From: Gemmatimonadaceae bacterium | GTDB taxonomy: Bacteria; Gemmatimonadota; Gemmatimonadetes; Gemmatimonadales; Gemmatimonadaceae | Assembly: GCA_947457545.1 (NCBI GenBank) | Contig: CANGXD010000004.1 | Coordinates: 30,564-94,563, forward strand | Length of the DNA stretch: 64,000 nt | Direction of reading: 5' to 3' | Shown: positions 34,744 through 42,772 of the stretch, piece by piece | Layout: the number at the start of each line of letters is the position of its first letter | Position numbering within the stretch: the first letter of the stretch is position 1 | The notes under the pieces: model-generated | What the model was told of the DNA's origin: nothing | Seen by the model: the letters and a program-made list of their open reading frames with translations, nothing else | Database searches by the model: none | Translations under genes and position numbers: made by a program

Positions 34744-36199
34744 GGTATACCCGCCTCGCGCGTCTGCCATGCTGCCGGTGTGTCCAGTCCGTTCCGATTT
34801 CACCCGACAGCGTACGGAAAAGGGGCTGCATGGGCGTGACGAGGCCGTACATCGCTGTGTAGTGCGCCGACATATGGAACCAGCCAGCGCGCAAGCGGGT
34901 GAGCCAATCGTGCGGCGTGCGCCAATCGGCGGCGCTGCTGCGCCCGCCCTCGGCGTACGCTGTCAGATGCTCCTCTACCGTCTGTCCGCTTGGGGTCCGC
35001 AGCGCGGCCAGATTGGCATCTACCTGCGTGTTCTCCTCCAGCGCGTCGGTGAAGCCCACCCCGTCCCGACGGGCGAAGCGCGCCAAGATGTGGAGGGGGA
35101 TGAATTGGTAGTGGTACCGCAGGCGCCGACGGGTGATGCTTAGCGTGTTCGCCGTGCGGCTGAACTGGTCAGTGGTTCGGCACCAACCGTGGCGTAGCCA
35201 CCACTCTTGGTCTTGATCAAGGCGCGCGTTCCACTCACGCCGCTGGGTGACCATAGGGGATTCCGCCCCCGTCAGCGTGTTGAGGAGCATGGAAGTCGAG
35301 CTGTTCAACTGGGACTCGTACACGGGGTTCCAAGGCAGCTCGAGGACGAGCAGGTTGACCTCGTCGTTGGTGGGGCTGTCGCGGTAGCCGCCACCTATGT
35401 CCGAGTGCACACCAGGTAGGTATACCTCGATCCCATTCTCGGAACTGCTGATGTCGGTGAGCGAGAAGTTGTCGCGGAACTCGTCGGCCGCCGCGAGTTG
35501 CACCACCCGACACGTCACGTGGCGTATGGCATCGAGGTCGAGTTCGCGGACGTCGTTGCCATGATAGACGCCCAGCGAAGCGACGGTATCGAACAACCCG
35601 GCGAACGTCGCTGACAGTGTCAGCTGGGTGTAGCCCTTGGCCCGGACGAGGCGGCGGGCTAACGTCTCGTTCAGGTAATTGCCCTGCACCGCCCGATAGA
35701 CGAAATGACGCGCTGCCGCCGCTCCTCGGCTGAATCCGAACACGCGAATCTCTACGGTGAGCGGTACCTCTGGGTCAGGTGCGAGACTGGCAATGTCTCG
35801 TGCCGCCTGGTTGTACGCCCATGAGACCCGATCAACAACGCCCGTGGAGCCCATGCCAAGGGCCTGCCCAGACCCGGAGTCGGACTCCGCGCGCGACGTG
35901 CCAATCCCTTGGACATATAACGATGCTTCCCGCTCCTCACCCTCCGCGCGGCGCGGTGGGCGATAGCGGAAAAGGCGCGCCACGTTGGAAACCTCATTCT
36001 GGTAGCTCCCTTCTGCGTAGCGCGGGTCCGAGGAGCCCTCGCGCTCCGCCATTTCCCGTTCCCGAACATTGTACCAGTTATTGCCCGTTCCGTCGAAGAA
36101 GACGTTGTACTTTACCACGATCGGGCGCGGGCGCGCCGCGGGCGCGCCGGCTGGTTGCTGCGTGAGCGGGCAAGTCGCGGCGGGGGCCGATATCGTCAC
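34736..36199 (-). CDS. Tle1-like T6SS phospholipase effector (DUF2235)
   Basis: A 487-aa DUF2235 alpha/beta-hydrolase. GTG at 36199 overlaps the adaptor stop (GTGA). Near the N-terminus is VKYNVFFDGTGNNW, the family's hallmark start. The catalytic triad is visible: nucleophile S157 in GFSRGA, D204 in GLFDTVASLG and H265 in LPGVHSDIGGGY. Tle1 effectors are phospholipases A delivered to the periplasm; they lack signal peptides, as here. No long C-terminal membrane domain is present, and at 487 aa it is shorter than classic Tle1. It is encoded between the small adaptor (36,196) and the DUF2931 lipoprotein. This cassette has no PAAR or DUF4123 of its own. Confidence 0.92.
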   Translation of the reverse strand: MTISAPAATCPLTQQPAGAPAARPRPIVVKYNVFFDGTGNNWYNVREREMAEREGSSDPRYAEGSYQNEVSNVARLFRYRPPRRAEGEEREASLYVQGIGTSRAESDSGSGQALGMGSTGVVDRVSWAYNQAARDIASLAPDPEVPLTVEIRVFGFSRGAAAARHFVYRAVQGNYLNETLARRLVRAKGYTQLTLSATFAGLFDTVASLGVYHGNDVRELDLDAIRHVTCRVVQLAAADEFRDNFSLTDISSSENGIEVYLPGVHSDIGGGYRDSPTNDEVNLLVLELPWNPVYESQLNSSTSMLLNTLTGAESPMVTQRREWNARLDQDQEWWLRHGWCRTTDQFSRTANTLSITRRRLRYHYQFIPLHILARFARRDGVGFTDALEENTQVDANLAALRTPSGQTVEEHLTAYAEGGRSSAADWRTPHDWLTRLRAGWFHMSAHYTAMYGLVTPMQPLFRTLSGEIGTDWTHRQHGRRARRVYRG

Positions 36200-36615
36200 G
36201 GGCGCATCTCCAGACCCTCTTCCGCGAGAATCACGCGCGCAGCCTGAACTGTAAGCCGATGAGTGCCGAGCGCCGCTTCATGCACGAAGGCCACACTTCT
36301 ATCCGTCGCGGTCCGTCCGTCCTCGGCCAAGACCTCACGGATGTGTGCCGGCCAAGGCCATGGAACCTGTTGCGCCGCACAAGCCTCCAGAATCTGCGAC
36401 ACCTCAGTCTCACCGTCGATGCGGAGGGTTTCTAGATAGATGATCGCATGGCGCACATAACCTTCCCGAATCTCCGGCGACTCGGCGGCAAGCCACTCGG
36501 GATGGTTCTCTTGCAGCCGAGCCAGCAGCGTCACCCGGAAGCGCGCTGAAACGGAGGCGGACAGCGTCTGCCATTGAGCGGGCGCGATTTGGAGGGCGGG
36601 CGTCGCGAATGACAC
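36196..36615 (-). CDS. Small helical T6SS-associated adaptor (phospholipase cassette)
   Basis: A 139-aa helical protein starting with GTG at 36615 (SFATPALQIAPAQWQTLSAS). The core SVSARFRVTLLARLQENHPE...IREGYVRHAIIYLETLRIDG matches the small adaptors at 30,412 and 45,955 in layout (N-terminal Leu/Gln helix, RF..RL..., then an R..I or R..V helix before an E-rich helix). It precedes the Tle1-like gene with GTGA overlap. It is probably the loading adaptor for the phospholipase; function by context only. Confidence 0.72.
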   Translation of the reverse strand: MSFATPALQIAPAQWQTLSASVSARFRVTLLARLQENHPEWLAAESPEIREGYVRHAIIYLETLRIDGETEVSQILEACAAQQVPWPWPAHIREVLAEDGRTATDRSVAFVHEAALGTHRLTVQAARVILAEEGLEMRP

Positions 36616-36776
36616 GAATGTTCTAAACCGTAGGAAGAAAGGGGAGGAGCCCGAAGTCGTGACGTCGGCTATTCCATGAATGCCGTTGGCGACGAAGATC
36701 TTACACCCTCGCTCTCTTAATAGTCAGGGGTGTCTACGCAGGACTTGGCCGCTCACTATCTCCCGTCTCCCCGGTG

Positions 36777-36813
36777 AATTCTTGTTGGTGAAAGTGTGCA
36801 ATTCTTATTGGTG
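36777..36813. repeat. Pair of 14-bp direct repeats upstream of divergent cassettes
   Basis: AATTCTTGTTGGTG at 36777-36790 and AATTCTTATTGGTG at 36800-36813 differ at one base and start 23 bp apart, about two helix turns. TTGACA follows immediately at 36814. They lie in the AT-richer gap between the leftward phospholipase cassette and the rightward phosphoesterase/cyclase operon. This could be an operator, but no factor is known. Confidence 0.4.
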
Positions 36814-36983
36814 TTGACAGTCCACATTCCCAACAAACGTCACGCGCCTCACTCACGCCCACCGGCCCGTCAGATGGGCCCCGCCGGGTCGCACCGGGTC
36901 ACGCCGCCGCTCGCCGCGAAGTGCTGGCGAGGTCGCCGATTACGCTGTACACTCATCAAGAGTTGGCTCACCTGATGTGAAGA

Positions 36984-37185
36984 ATGTCGCGCCCAGATGG
37001 TCCGCCCGAATTGCTCGCCCTCCGGAAGTCGCCGGACGCGCTTGCGCGCCTTTTCCATGTGGGAGCCAAACCCTTTCGCGGCTGCCGAGTGCAGGCGTGA
37101 GCCAGCGACGCTGCGCATGGACGGAGCCAGCGTGGACAGAAAGTTGGACCAGGTAGACTTCGCAGCCGTCGATTGTACGGTGTAA
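36984..37185 (+). pseudogene. Remnant of a T6SS pentapeptide-repeat protein (N-terminus)
   Basis: ATG at 36984 begins MSRPDGPPELLALRKSPDAL, then ARLFHVGAKPFRGCRV and a TGA at 37098. This closely matches the N-terminus of the intact pentapeptide-repeat gene on the other strand (MPRPDAPPELLALLERPEAL, then GQWPFKGYRV). After a frameshift the match goes on in another frame: LRMDGASVDRKLDQVDFAAV against VRLELSGGVVEDTDMDLLQF. So this is a frameshifted, truncated duplicate of about 65 codons. It shows that the phosphoesterase/cyclase operon to its right was once preceded by, or inserted beside, a pentapeptide gene. The rest of the gap 36616-37330 has no gene I can support. Confidence 0.7.
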
Positions 37186-37330
37186 CTGTTCGGCGGCGGA
37201 TATTCAACAACAAGGTCTTCGGCATGAATCTCTCTCGCACGCCGGCGCAATCGGCTTTGCGGTTCGAACGAGGCGACGTTGATGCAAATCAACTGTTGGC
37301 AGCGGTTGCATTACGGAGGAGTATCTGAGC

Positions 37331-40141
37331 ATGGCAAATCCACCGAAATTATACGATTGCTTCTGGGCATCACGAGGTCGCGCGGATGTGAAGCGCCCCG
37401 TGGCGGATGGTAAGCACGGGGGCATGATTGTGACCCTGCCAATCGTCAAGGCGGCCATTCTCTATCCCGCCTTTCTCACGCCCGCGATGTACTTCGCGGA
37501 ATCGCCGCTCAACAAGACCTCCAGCAACATCAAGGAGTATCTGCAGCTGGTCATCGCGGCTCCGCGTTCAGGCAAGTTCAGTTCGACGAACACCGACGTC
37601 ACGAATTGCCAGATTATCAACGAGCGATTGATTTTCCGGCGCAACCTGCGCTGGACACGACGCGCGCGACCGGCCATGGAACCGCTCTTTTCGTCGGTGG
37701 GTGATGCAATCCTTCTGAAGCAGATCACTCCGGTCGATCTGGGCGACCACGGGACGTTGCTCGAGACGGACTCGTTCAGCGGCGTGTTGCAGCCACTCTG
37801 GAACAAACACTTTGCAGCCATGGACGACCTTGAGTTCTGGGACGTTCGAGTGCGAAAGGATGCACTCCTGACCTGCGAACGGGGCGCGAATGACGGGCCG
37901 CTGGTCGAGGACGAAAGTGATCGCGCGATCGGTACTCTCCTGAAGCGCCGCGGTGAAGGCGCATTCACCAAGCCGCTGACATTCAGAATCGAGGAGGCTG
38001 CACACGGTTTTCGGATTTTTCCGGAACACGTCGAGGACGATCGTCCGCTCCTCGCGCACCATCCGATCGCAGTCTACGAGGGACCATTTACAGCGGAGGC
38101 TCCACCGTTGCTGCAACGCTTTCTGCATGTGACGGACCTGCATCTGAACATGCGGCAAGACCTGCTCGCCCAGTCCCCCGCACGTGTGATTGAGAAGAGC
38201 GACGAGCGCGGCCAGCCCGCCGATTTGGACGAGTATCCGCCGGTGGGTGCGCTCGTGCACCGATACGATCGGAGCATCGGCGACATTCTCATGGCCGGCG
38301 AAGGTGCGGAACGCCCCGATTGCATCGTGATGGGAGGCGACGTGGTGGACCATATCCGGAACGCCACGCCGATGCCTGGAGCATTGCTGCCTGTTTCAGC
38401 GTGCGCCGTGTGGAATCAGGTAGGATTGGACGGGGATTACCGTAAGCACTACCGGGCAGGGCCAGACATGATTGCCGCATTTACCCTCTTTCGGGAGGTC
38501 GTATCTCGACGTGAACTCCCCATGCTCGGTATTACTGGTAATCACGACGCGTACACCGACGGCTATGGGATCTCGCCGCGCGTCATCAACTCCCGACTGA
38601 AGCGTAAGCTCGCCAACGACGGCATCGCTGCCGACCACAACCTCACATTCTACGAAGCCATCCTGGCGTTTGGACCATCGTACCACGAATTCACAAACGC
38701 GTTCAACTTCAATCCCGAATGGCTGGACTGGTACCACACCATCTTCAGTCCATTCTCCGACTGCGCGATAGAGCTTCCCAAGCAGCGTGTTGTCGCGCTC
38801 GGCTGGGGGCAATCTGAGAACATGCTGTCGCTTCCGAACGGACAGGGAATTGGCCACCTGCCTCGGGCCAGTGACGGGATGCGACTCTCCCAGTTGAACT
38901 TGATCCAAAACGGCTTTGATGCGACGCGGCCGACGTTGCTGGTATCGCACTTCACGCTGGCGAGCTTCCTGGAGGACATTCCCGAGTCTCCCGAGAACGG
39001 CAAACTTCGCCATGGGAAAATTGGCTTCACCGGTGTCGCACCATACAGCGACTACGACTACGGAACGTTTCAGGACCGACGGGACGAAGCATACCTGTAC
39101 ACTGGAACGAGACCGGGCGAGTTTTCTGCGCTGCTTAACGGCCACTCGCACCGCAAGGCACTCTATTTCATCGAGCCGACCTCGACCAATGGTGGCACTG
39201 TACACATGGTGGGCTTGGCTTCCGGACACCAGGATCGACTTGCAGTACCGCGCGATGTGCGAGATCTACTGCCCGTCGTGCTCTCCGACAGCGCAGGGCC
39301 GTTGCCGCGATCGAACGTCGATGACGAGTTCAGCGCGTGGGGGAGCGACGCGGCGGCAGGTTCCCTGCTGGAATTGACGAACCGAGGCAAGCTGTCGAAG
39401 GTAACCACGAAGCGGAGCGAGATTGCCACAGCAAAACCGCGTGCCGCCGTGGCATTCGACTATGTGCACCATCAGTACGGGACCGTCTGGAAGGGATTCA
39501 CAACGATCCAGTTCGAAAGCTATCCCGCAAAGTGGCGTCGCCGGTCCGGACAGGCACTCGGACCGATAGGCATGTCCGTCAATCTGGATCCTCGCTGGTC
39601 CCGCTACGGGATCAACGCCTCCGAGGTACGATTCATTGGTCGGGTGCCACCAGACAAGGCCGCGCAACAATGGTCGCGCGACAGCTGGATCGACGTTCGG
39701 GTGCCGACCACTAGCCCGTCGGGACGCACGCAGAAGGTCCAGCAACGCGTCCTTCCAGTCTACGATGTTTCAGTCCAAGACTTACCCAAGATCGAACAAT
39801 GGATCGACGAAATCCCGACCTCAAACGACCGGTTCCTTGCCGTCCGCTTCTCGGTTGACGATGTCACGGAATCCGCCGACATGATTCCGCGGGTCAGTCG
39901 TCAGGCGCTGAAGGCTCGCTACGACTGGGATTCGTGGTGGATCTTTGAAGTGATGATTCGGGATGTGGCGACGATCGGTTCGAATAGGTGGGTCGTTTGC
40001 GCGAAGTCGAATTCGATGTCAGAGAACGATACTTCCAACAGTCGACCGGTGGTTGAGCAACCCTCCTTCAGTCATCGAAAGCAAGCGTATCGTGGTACGT
40101 ACACATCTTCGATCACAACGGAAGGGAGAACGCGGCCGTGA
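37331..40141 (+). CDS. Calcineurin-like metallophosphoesterase, candidate T6SS effector or cyclic-nucleotide phosphodiesterase
   Basis: A 936-aa protein with ATG at 37331 and GGAGGAG upstream. No signal peptide. The central domain (about 262-640) has the full metallophosphoesterase metal set: D269 and H271 (VTDLHLN), D337 (MGGDVVDH), N404-H405-D406 (TGNHDAY), H540 (LLVSHF), H605 and H607 (GHSHRKA). The N-terminal 260 residues and the C-terminal 280 are specific extensions with no recognised domain. Family members hydrolyse phosphodiesters, including nucleic acids and cyclic nucleotides (CpdA). It overlaps the small membrane-protein gene and is in one operon with the ExoY-like cyclase. Toxin, or antidote that removes the cyclase product: the sequence does not decide. 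Confidence 0.88.
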   Translation: MANPPKLYDCFWASRGRADVKRPVADGKHGGMIVTLPIVKAAILYPAFLTPAMYFAESPLNKTSSNIKEYLQLVIAAPRSGKFSSTNTDVTNCQIINERLIFRRNLRWTRRARPAMEPLFSSVGDAILLKQITPVDLGDHGTLLETDSFSGVLQPLWNKHFAAMDDLEFWDVRVRKDALLTCERGANDGPLVEDESDRAIGTLLKRRGEGAFTKPLTFRIEEAAHGFRIFPEHVEDDRPLLAHHPIAVYEGPFTAEAPPLLQRFLHVTDLHLNMRQDLLAQSPARVIEKSDERGQPADLDEYPPVGALVHRYDRSIGDILMAGEGAERPDCIVMGGDVVDHIRNATPMPGALLPVSACAVWNQVGLDGDYRKHYRAGPDMIAAFTLFREVVSRRELPMLGITGNHDAYTDGYGISPRVINSRLKRKLANDGIAADHNLTFYEAILAFGPSYHEFTNAFNFNPEWLDWYHTIFSPFSDCAIELPKQRVVALGWGQSENMLSLPNGQGIGHLPRASDGMRLSQLNLIQNGFDATRPTLLVSHFTLASFLEDIPESPENGKLRHGKIGFTGVAPYSDYDYGTFQDRRDEAYLYTGTRPGEFSALLNGHSHRKALYFIEPTSTNGGTVHMVGLASGHQDRLAVPRDVRDLLPVVLSDSAGPLPRSNVDDEFSAWGSDAAAGSLLELTNRGKLSKVTTKRSEIATAKPRAAVAFDYVHHQYGTVWKGFTTIQFESYPAKWRRRSGQALGPIGMSVNLDPRWSRYGINASEVRFIGRVPPDKAAQQWSRDSWIDVRVPTTSPSGRTQKVQQRVLPVYDVSVQDLPKIEQWIDEIPTSNDRFLAVRFSVDDVTESADMIPRVSRQALKARYDWDSWWIFEVMIRDVATIGSNRWVVCAKSNSMSENDTSNSRPVVEQPSFSHRKQAYRGTYTSSITTEGRTRP

Positions 40142-40506
40142 TGATGATCAACGCGCGAACGGTTTGCTACACCGTGCTTTCGCTATCCGCCTTCGTTATC
40201 ACGTTTCGAGTCGGATCCGCACGCCCTCTCCCCTTCGCGGCGTCGGGGTCGCTCGGCTGGACGCTGCTCTGTCAGCTCCTGCTGATCCCCGTCAACGCGC
40301 CGAATGCAGAACCCGGCCCTCGACGTGATGCACTTCTGATTGCCGCATACCTCCTGCCGCTGCTGTCGCTCCCACTCGCCGCGATTCTTCTGCGTCCGAT
40401 AGGTCGCGGCGTACTGGGTGCCGTCGCGGGTTCTCTCGCCGGTGTCGTCCTCGCCACAGTCTTGCTTGCGTGGCTCGAGTTGATTCCCTCTCGCTTCTTC
40501 CTCTGA
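40138..40506 (+). CDS. Small multi-pass membrane protein, possible immunity protein
   Basis: 122 aa from GTG at 40138 (ATG at 40141 is equally possible; the previous stop overlaps). Four hydrophobic segments: CYTVLSLSAFVITFRV, LGWTLLCQLLLIPVN, DALLIAAYLLPLLSLPLAAI and LGAVAGSLAGVVLATVLLAW. It lies between the phosphoesterase and cyclase genes with TGATG overlap to the cyclase, so all three are translationally coupled. Small membrane proteins beside T6SS effectors often are immunity proteins; function otherwise unknown. Confidence 0.75.
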   Translation: MMMINARTVCYTVLSLSAFVITFRVGSARPLPFAASGSLGWTLLCQLLLIPVNAPNAEPGPRRDALLIAAYLLPLLSLPLAAILLRPIGRGVLGAVAGSLAGVVLATVLLAWLELIPSRFFL

Positions 40507-42620
40507 TGCGCAACCGTAAGGTTCATCCGGCTCCGGCCGGAGTGACGAATGAGACAAAAAGGGCTTTTTCGGCTCCGGACTTAGCGACGATGGAGACGAT
40601 GGCTTTCGAGAGGGGGGTTCCTACGGACGCCGTACTCAACATGCCCGAGAATGCCGAGCTCATTGAGAGGGGGCGTACCCGCAACTTGCTGAACCCCAAC
40701 GACAAGTTGGTGCTCCCGAAACTTCGACGTCAATCGATTTCTCGCGACACTGAGTCGCGCCACCGGATCGAGGTACCAGAGCGGAAACGGACACTCAGGG
40801 TTCGATTTACTATCGCCGAAGAGTCCCGCGCCAATCAGCCATACACGTTGGCGTTGGACGATGGTACACTTTTCAAGGGCACGACAGACGATGAAGGCTT
40901 CATCGAGCAGAGTATACCGTACCATGAGTGCTGCGTCATCGTATCGTTTACAACGAATGGCGATACGGAAAGTATTCCGTTATTGGTCGGTGGTCTCAAT
41001 CCCGTCACCGAGCCCTCTGGTGTCGCGCAACGTTTGCAGAATCTTGCGCTGCTGTCCCACGGTATTGGCGAACCCACTGAAGAAGAGGTGCTCAAGCCGG
41101 CCATCAAGCATTTTCAGCGTCTGATGGGGCTTAAGGAAACTGGTGAAGCGGACCACGACACGCGCGAAGCGCTATCGCGCCACGACAGGGGACAACACAA
41201 AGTGAAAATGAGACTCAATCGCTTCGCTGCCTGTGAACGAACAGGCTTCCTACCAGAGCATGCTGAGTGCTGTGCAGAGGTCGCTGAAAACGTCGATGCG
41301 ATCATCCTGTTTCGGGAGCCTGGCGTCACGTCAGCCGGACTAATCGCGGAGAACTACAGTATGAAGGGCTTCCGCATCGATACGAAGTCCTGTAATTGGG
41401 GACCGATGGCGGGTTTCGTGTGCGTCGATCCACATTTGACCAAATCCTATAAGTTTTGGGAAAAGAATCAGGGCTGGACGGACGAAGCACTTCACGGTGG
41501 CATTAAGAAAGAATTTTTCGGTGACGTGCGCGACCCTGAATGGAAGGCGGGTGCCAAACCAATTGTCATTTCTCAGCAACGTGTGAAGTACCTGATGAAT
41601 CAACGCTTCATTTCGTCTCTGGTTTCGAACTCCGACGGCACACTCTCCGGTACAGCCATGTACACGGAGAACGAAAAGGACGACGAAGGCAATGAGGTCC
41701 CAGGGGGCAAGGTGTACAAGACTACGCTTGCCTACCGCCTTGTGCCGACGAAAGTGGTCAGCGATAAAGACTCCTTTTCGTGGTTGAAGGGCGCAACAGA
41801 TCACTACGTCGTCTGTATTGACGCGAATGTCCCCGAACCCTTCGTCGTCTGTGTTGGCGATGACCGCAAACCCTACAAGCAACGCTACCCAACAGGAGTC
41901 ACCCCGGAAGTCGTCAACGGGTACGAGGCTGTACTAGGGATGATCAACCCGGGCACCGGTGCTCGGGGATTCAAGGCGTGTGTCACGGCCGACTACGATC
42001 TGTTTGCGACGTGGCCACGGGAGAACGACGCGATGATTGCGCATCATCGTGCCATGAATCGTCTCTCCTCAGAGAGCAAGATGTTTCAGCAGAGGCAGGA
42101 GACCGAGGACGGAGTCCGCCCGGGCGCGCCGAAACTCGCGGGCGGAGTTGCGCGCATGGACGAGGTCGATACCCGCTTGGTGACACGGGAGGCGGACAAC
42201 CCCAAGCAGAAGCGGTACAAGCGTGACGAGAACGACAAGCCGATGAATGAGAAGGGCAAGGAGGAATATGATAGCCTCGACGAGCACTACCGCTATGGTG
42301 ACGTGAGCGCGCGGGTCATGCACATCAAGACGCGGCTTAACACCGCACTCCAGGCAAAAGGCGGTTACCCTGGTGGAAACCTTATCCATCACAACGACGA
42401 GGCGGGTAATCTTGCTCTCGCCAAGCCAGATTTGAAAGGATGTCTGCCCCTGATCGGCTTTATGCCTTATGGCAGTACCATCCTGATCGAGAATCTCGCC
42501 GACTTCCGCGAGTTGGTGCTCTGGGCCCGCAAGAATAAGTACAAGGTGGTGGCGAAAGAGGAGTGGCTGACGCAGGCGGAGGTACCAGAGGAAGCTCCGC
42601 TCGCAGCGAACGTAACATGA
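40506..42620 (+). CDS. ExoY/CyaA/edema-factor-like nucleotidyl cyclase effector on a LysM-like plus PG-binding T6SS scaffold
   Basis: A 704-aa protein from ATG at 40506 (TGATG overlap). Residues 24-72 are LysM-like (MPENAELIERG...LLNPNDKLVLPKL). Residues 90-165 are an Ig-like module (LALDDGTLFKGTTDDEGFIE). Residues 171-227 are PG_binding_1 (GVAQRLQNLALLSHGIG... KHFQRLMGLKETGEADHDT), a T6SS cargo scaffold. From about 270 there is a class II cyclase toxin domain: LIAENYSMKGFRIDTKSCNW then GPMAGFVCVDPHLTK, with K287 and K294 at the seven-residue spacing of ExoY K81/K88; TADYDLF with metal ligands D496 and D498; HHNDEAGN with H629 and N635 at the ExoY spacing. The family makes cAMP or cGMP from NTPs and needs a eukaryotic cofactor (actin or calmodulin) in known cases. 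No signal peptide. Confidence 0.93.
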   Translation: MRNRKVHPAPAGVTNETKRAFSAPDLATMETMAFERGVPTDAVLNMPENAELIERGRTRNLLNPNDKLVLPKLRRQSISRDTESRHRIEVPERKRTLRVRFTIAEESRANQPYTLALDDGTLFKGTTDDEGFIEQSIPYHECCVIVSFTTNGDTESIPLLVGGLNPVTEPSGVAQRLQNLALLSHGIGEPTEEEVLKPAIKHFQRLMGLKETGEADHDTREALSRHDRGQHKVKMRLNRFAACERTGFLPEHAECCAEVAENVDAIILFREPGVTSAGLIAENYSMKGFRIDTKSCNWGPMAGFVCVDPHLTKSYKFWEKNQGWTDEALHGGIKKEFFGDVRDPEWKAGAKPIVISQQRVKYLMNQRFISSLVSNSDGTLSGTAMYTENEKDDEGNEVPGGKVYKTTLAYRLVPTKVVSDKDSFSWLKGATDHYVVCIDANVPEPFVVCVGDDRKPYKQRYPTGVTPEVVNGYEAVLGMINPGTGARGFKACVTADYDLFATWPRENDAMIAHHRAMNRLSSESKMFQQRQETEDGVRPGAPKLAGGVARMDEVDTRLVTREADNPKQKRYKRDENDKPMNEKGKEEYDSLDEHYRYGDVSARVMHIKTRLNTALQAKGGYPGGNLIHHNDEAGNLALAKPDLKGCLPLIGFMPYGSTILIENLADFRELVLWARKNKYKVVAKEEWLTQAEVPEEAPLAANVT

Positions 42621-42667
42621 TGGACCACAGAAGCGCGCGACGGATACGGCCTCGAGTAGGTCGAGTA

Positions 42668-42745
42668 CGCCACGAGTTGCTGCGTTAGCGCACGGCCAGC
42701 GAGGAGCAGTCGACCTGGGGCGTGCGCTTCACGAGCCGCCGCGGG
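42668..42745 (+). pseudogene. Remnant of the amidase-partner lipoprotein gene (3' end)
   Basis: About 78 bp match 26,148-26,226 of the lipoprotein gene paired with the amidase: both contain CGCCACGAGTTGCTG, then GCGCACGGCC, and GGGGCGTGCGCTTCACGAG with a few substitutions and a small indel. The frame is broken and the rest of the gene is missing. It sits right after the cyclase gene, between it and the convergent partner gene. It marks a former amidase/immunity cassette or a recombination scar. Confidence 0.75.
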
Positions 42746-42772
42746 GTACCGTGCGACGTAATTCGGACGGGG

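Noticed and set aside
36870..37292. 140-codon minus-strand frame in the gap
   Set aside because: Arg/Ser-rich and antisense to the pentapeptide remnant, which has real similarity on the plus strand.
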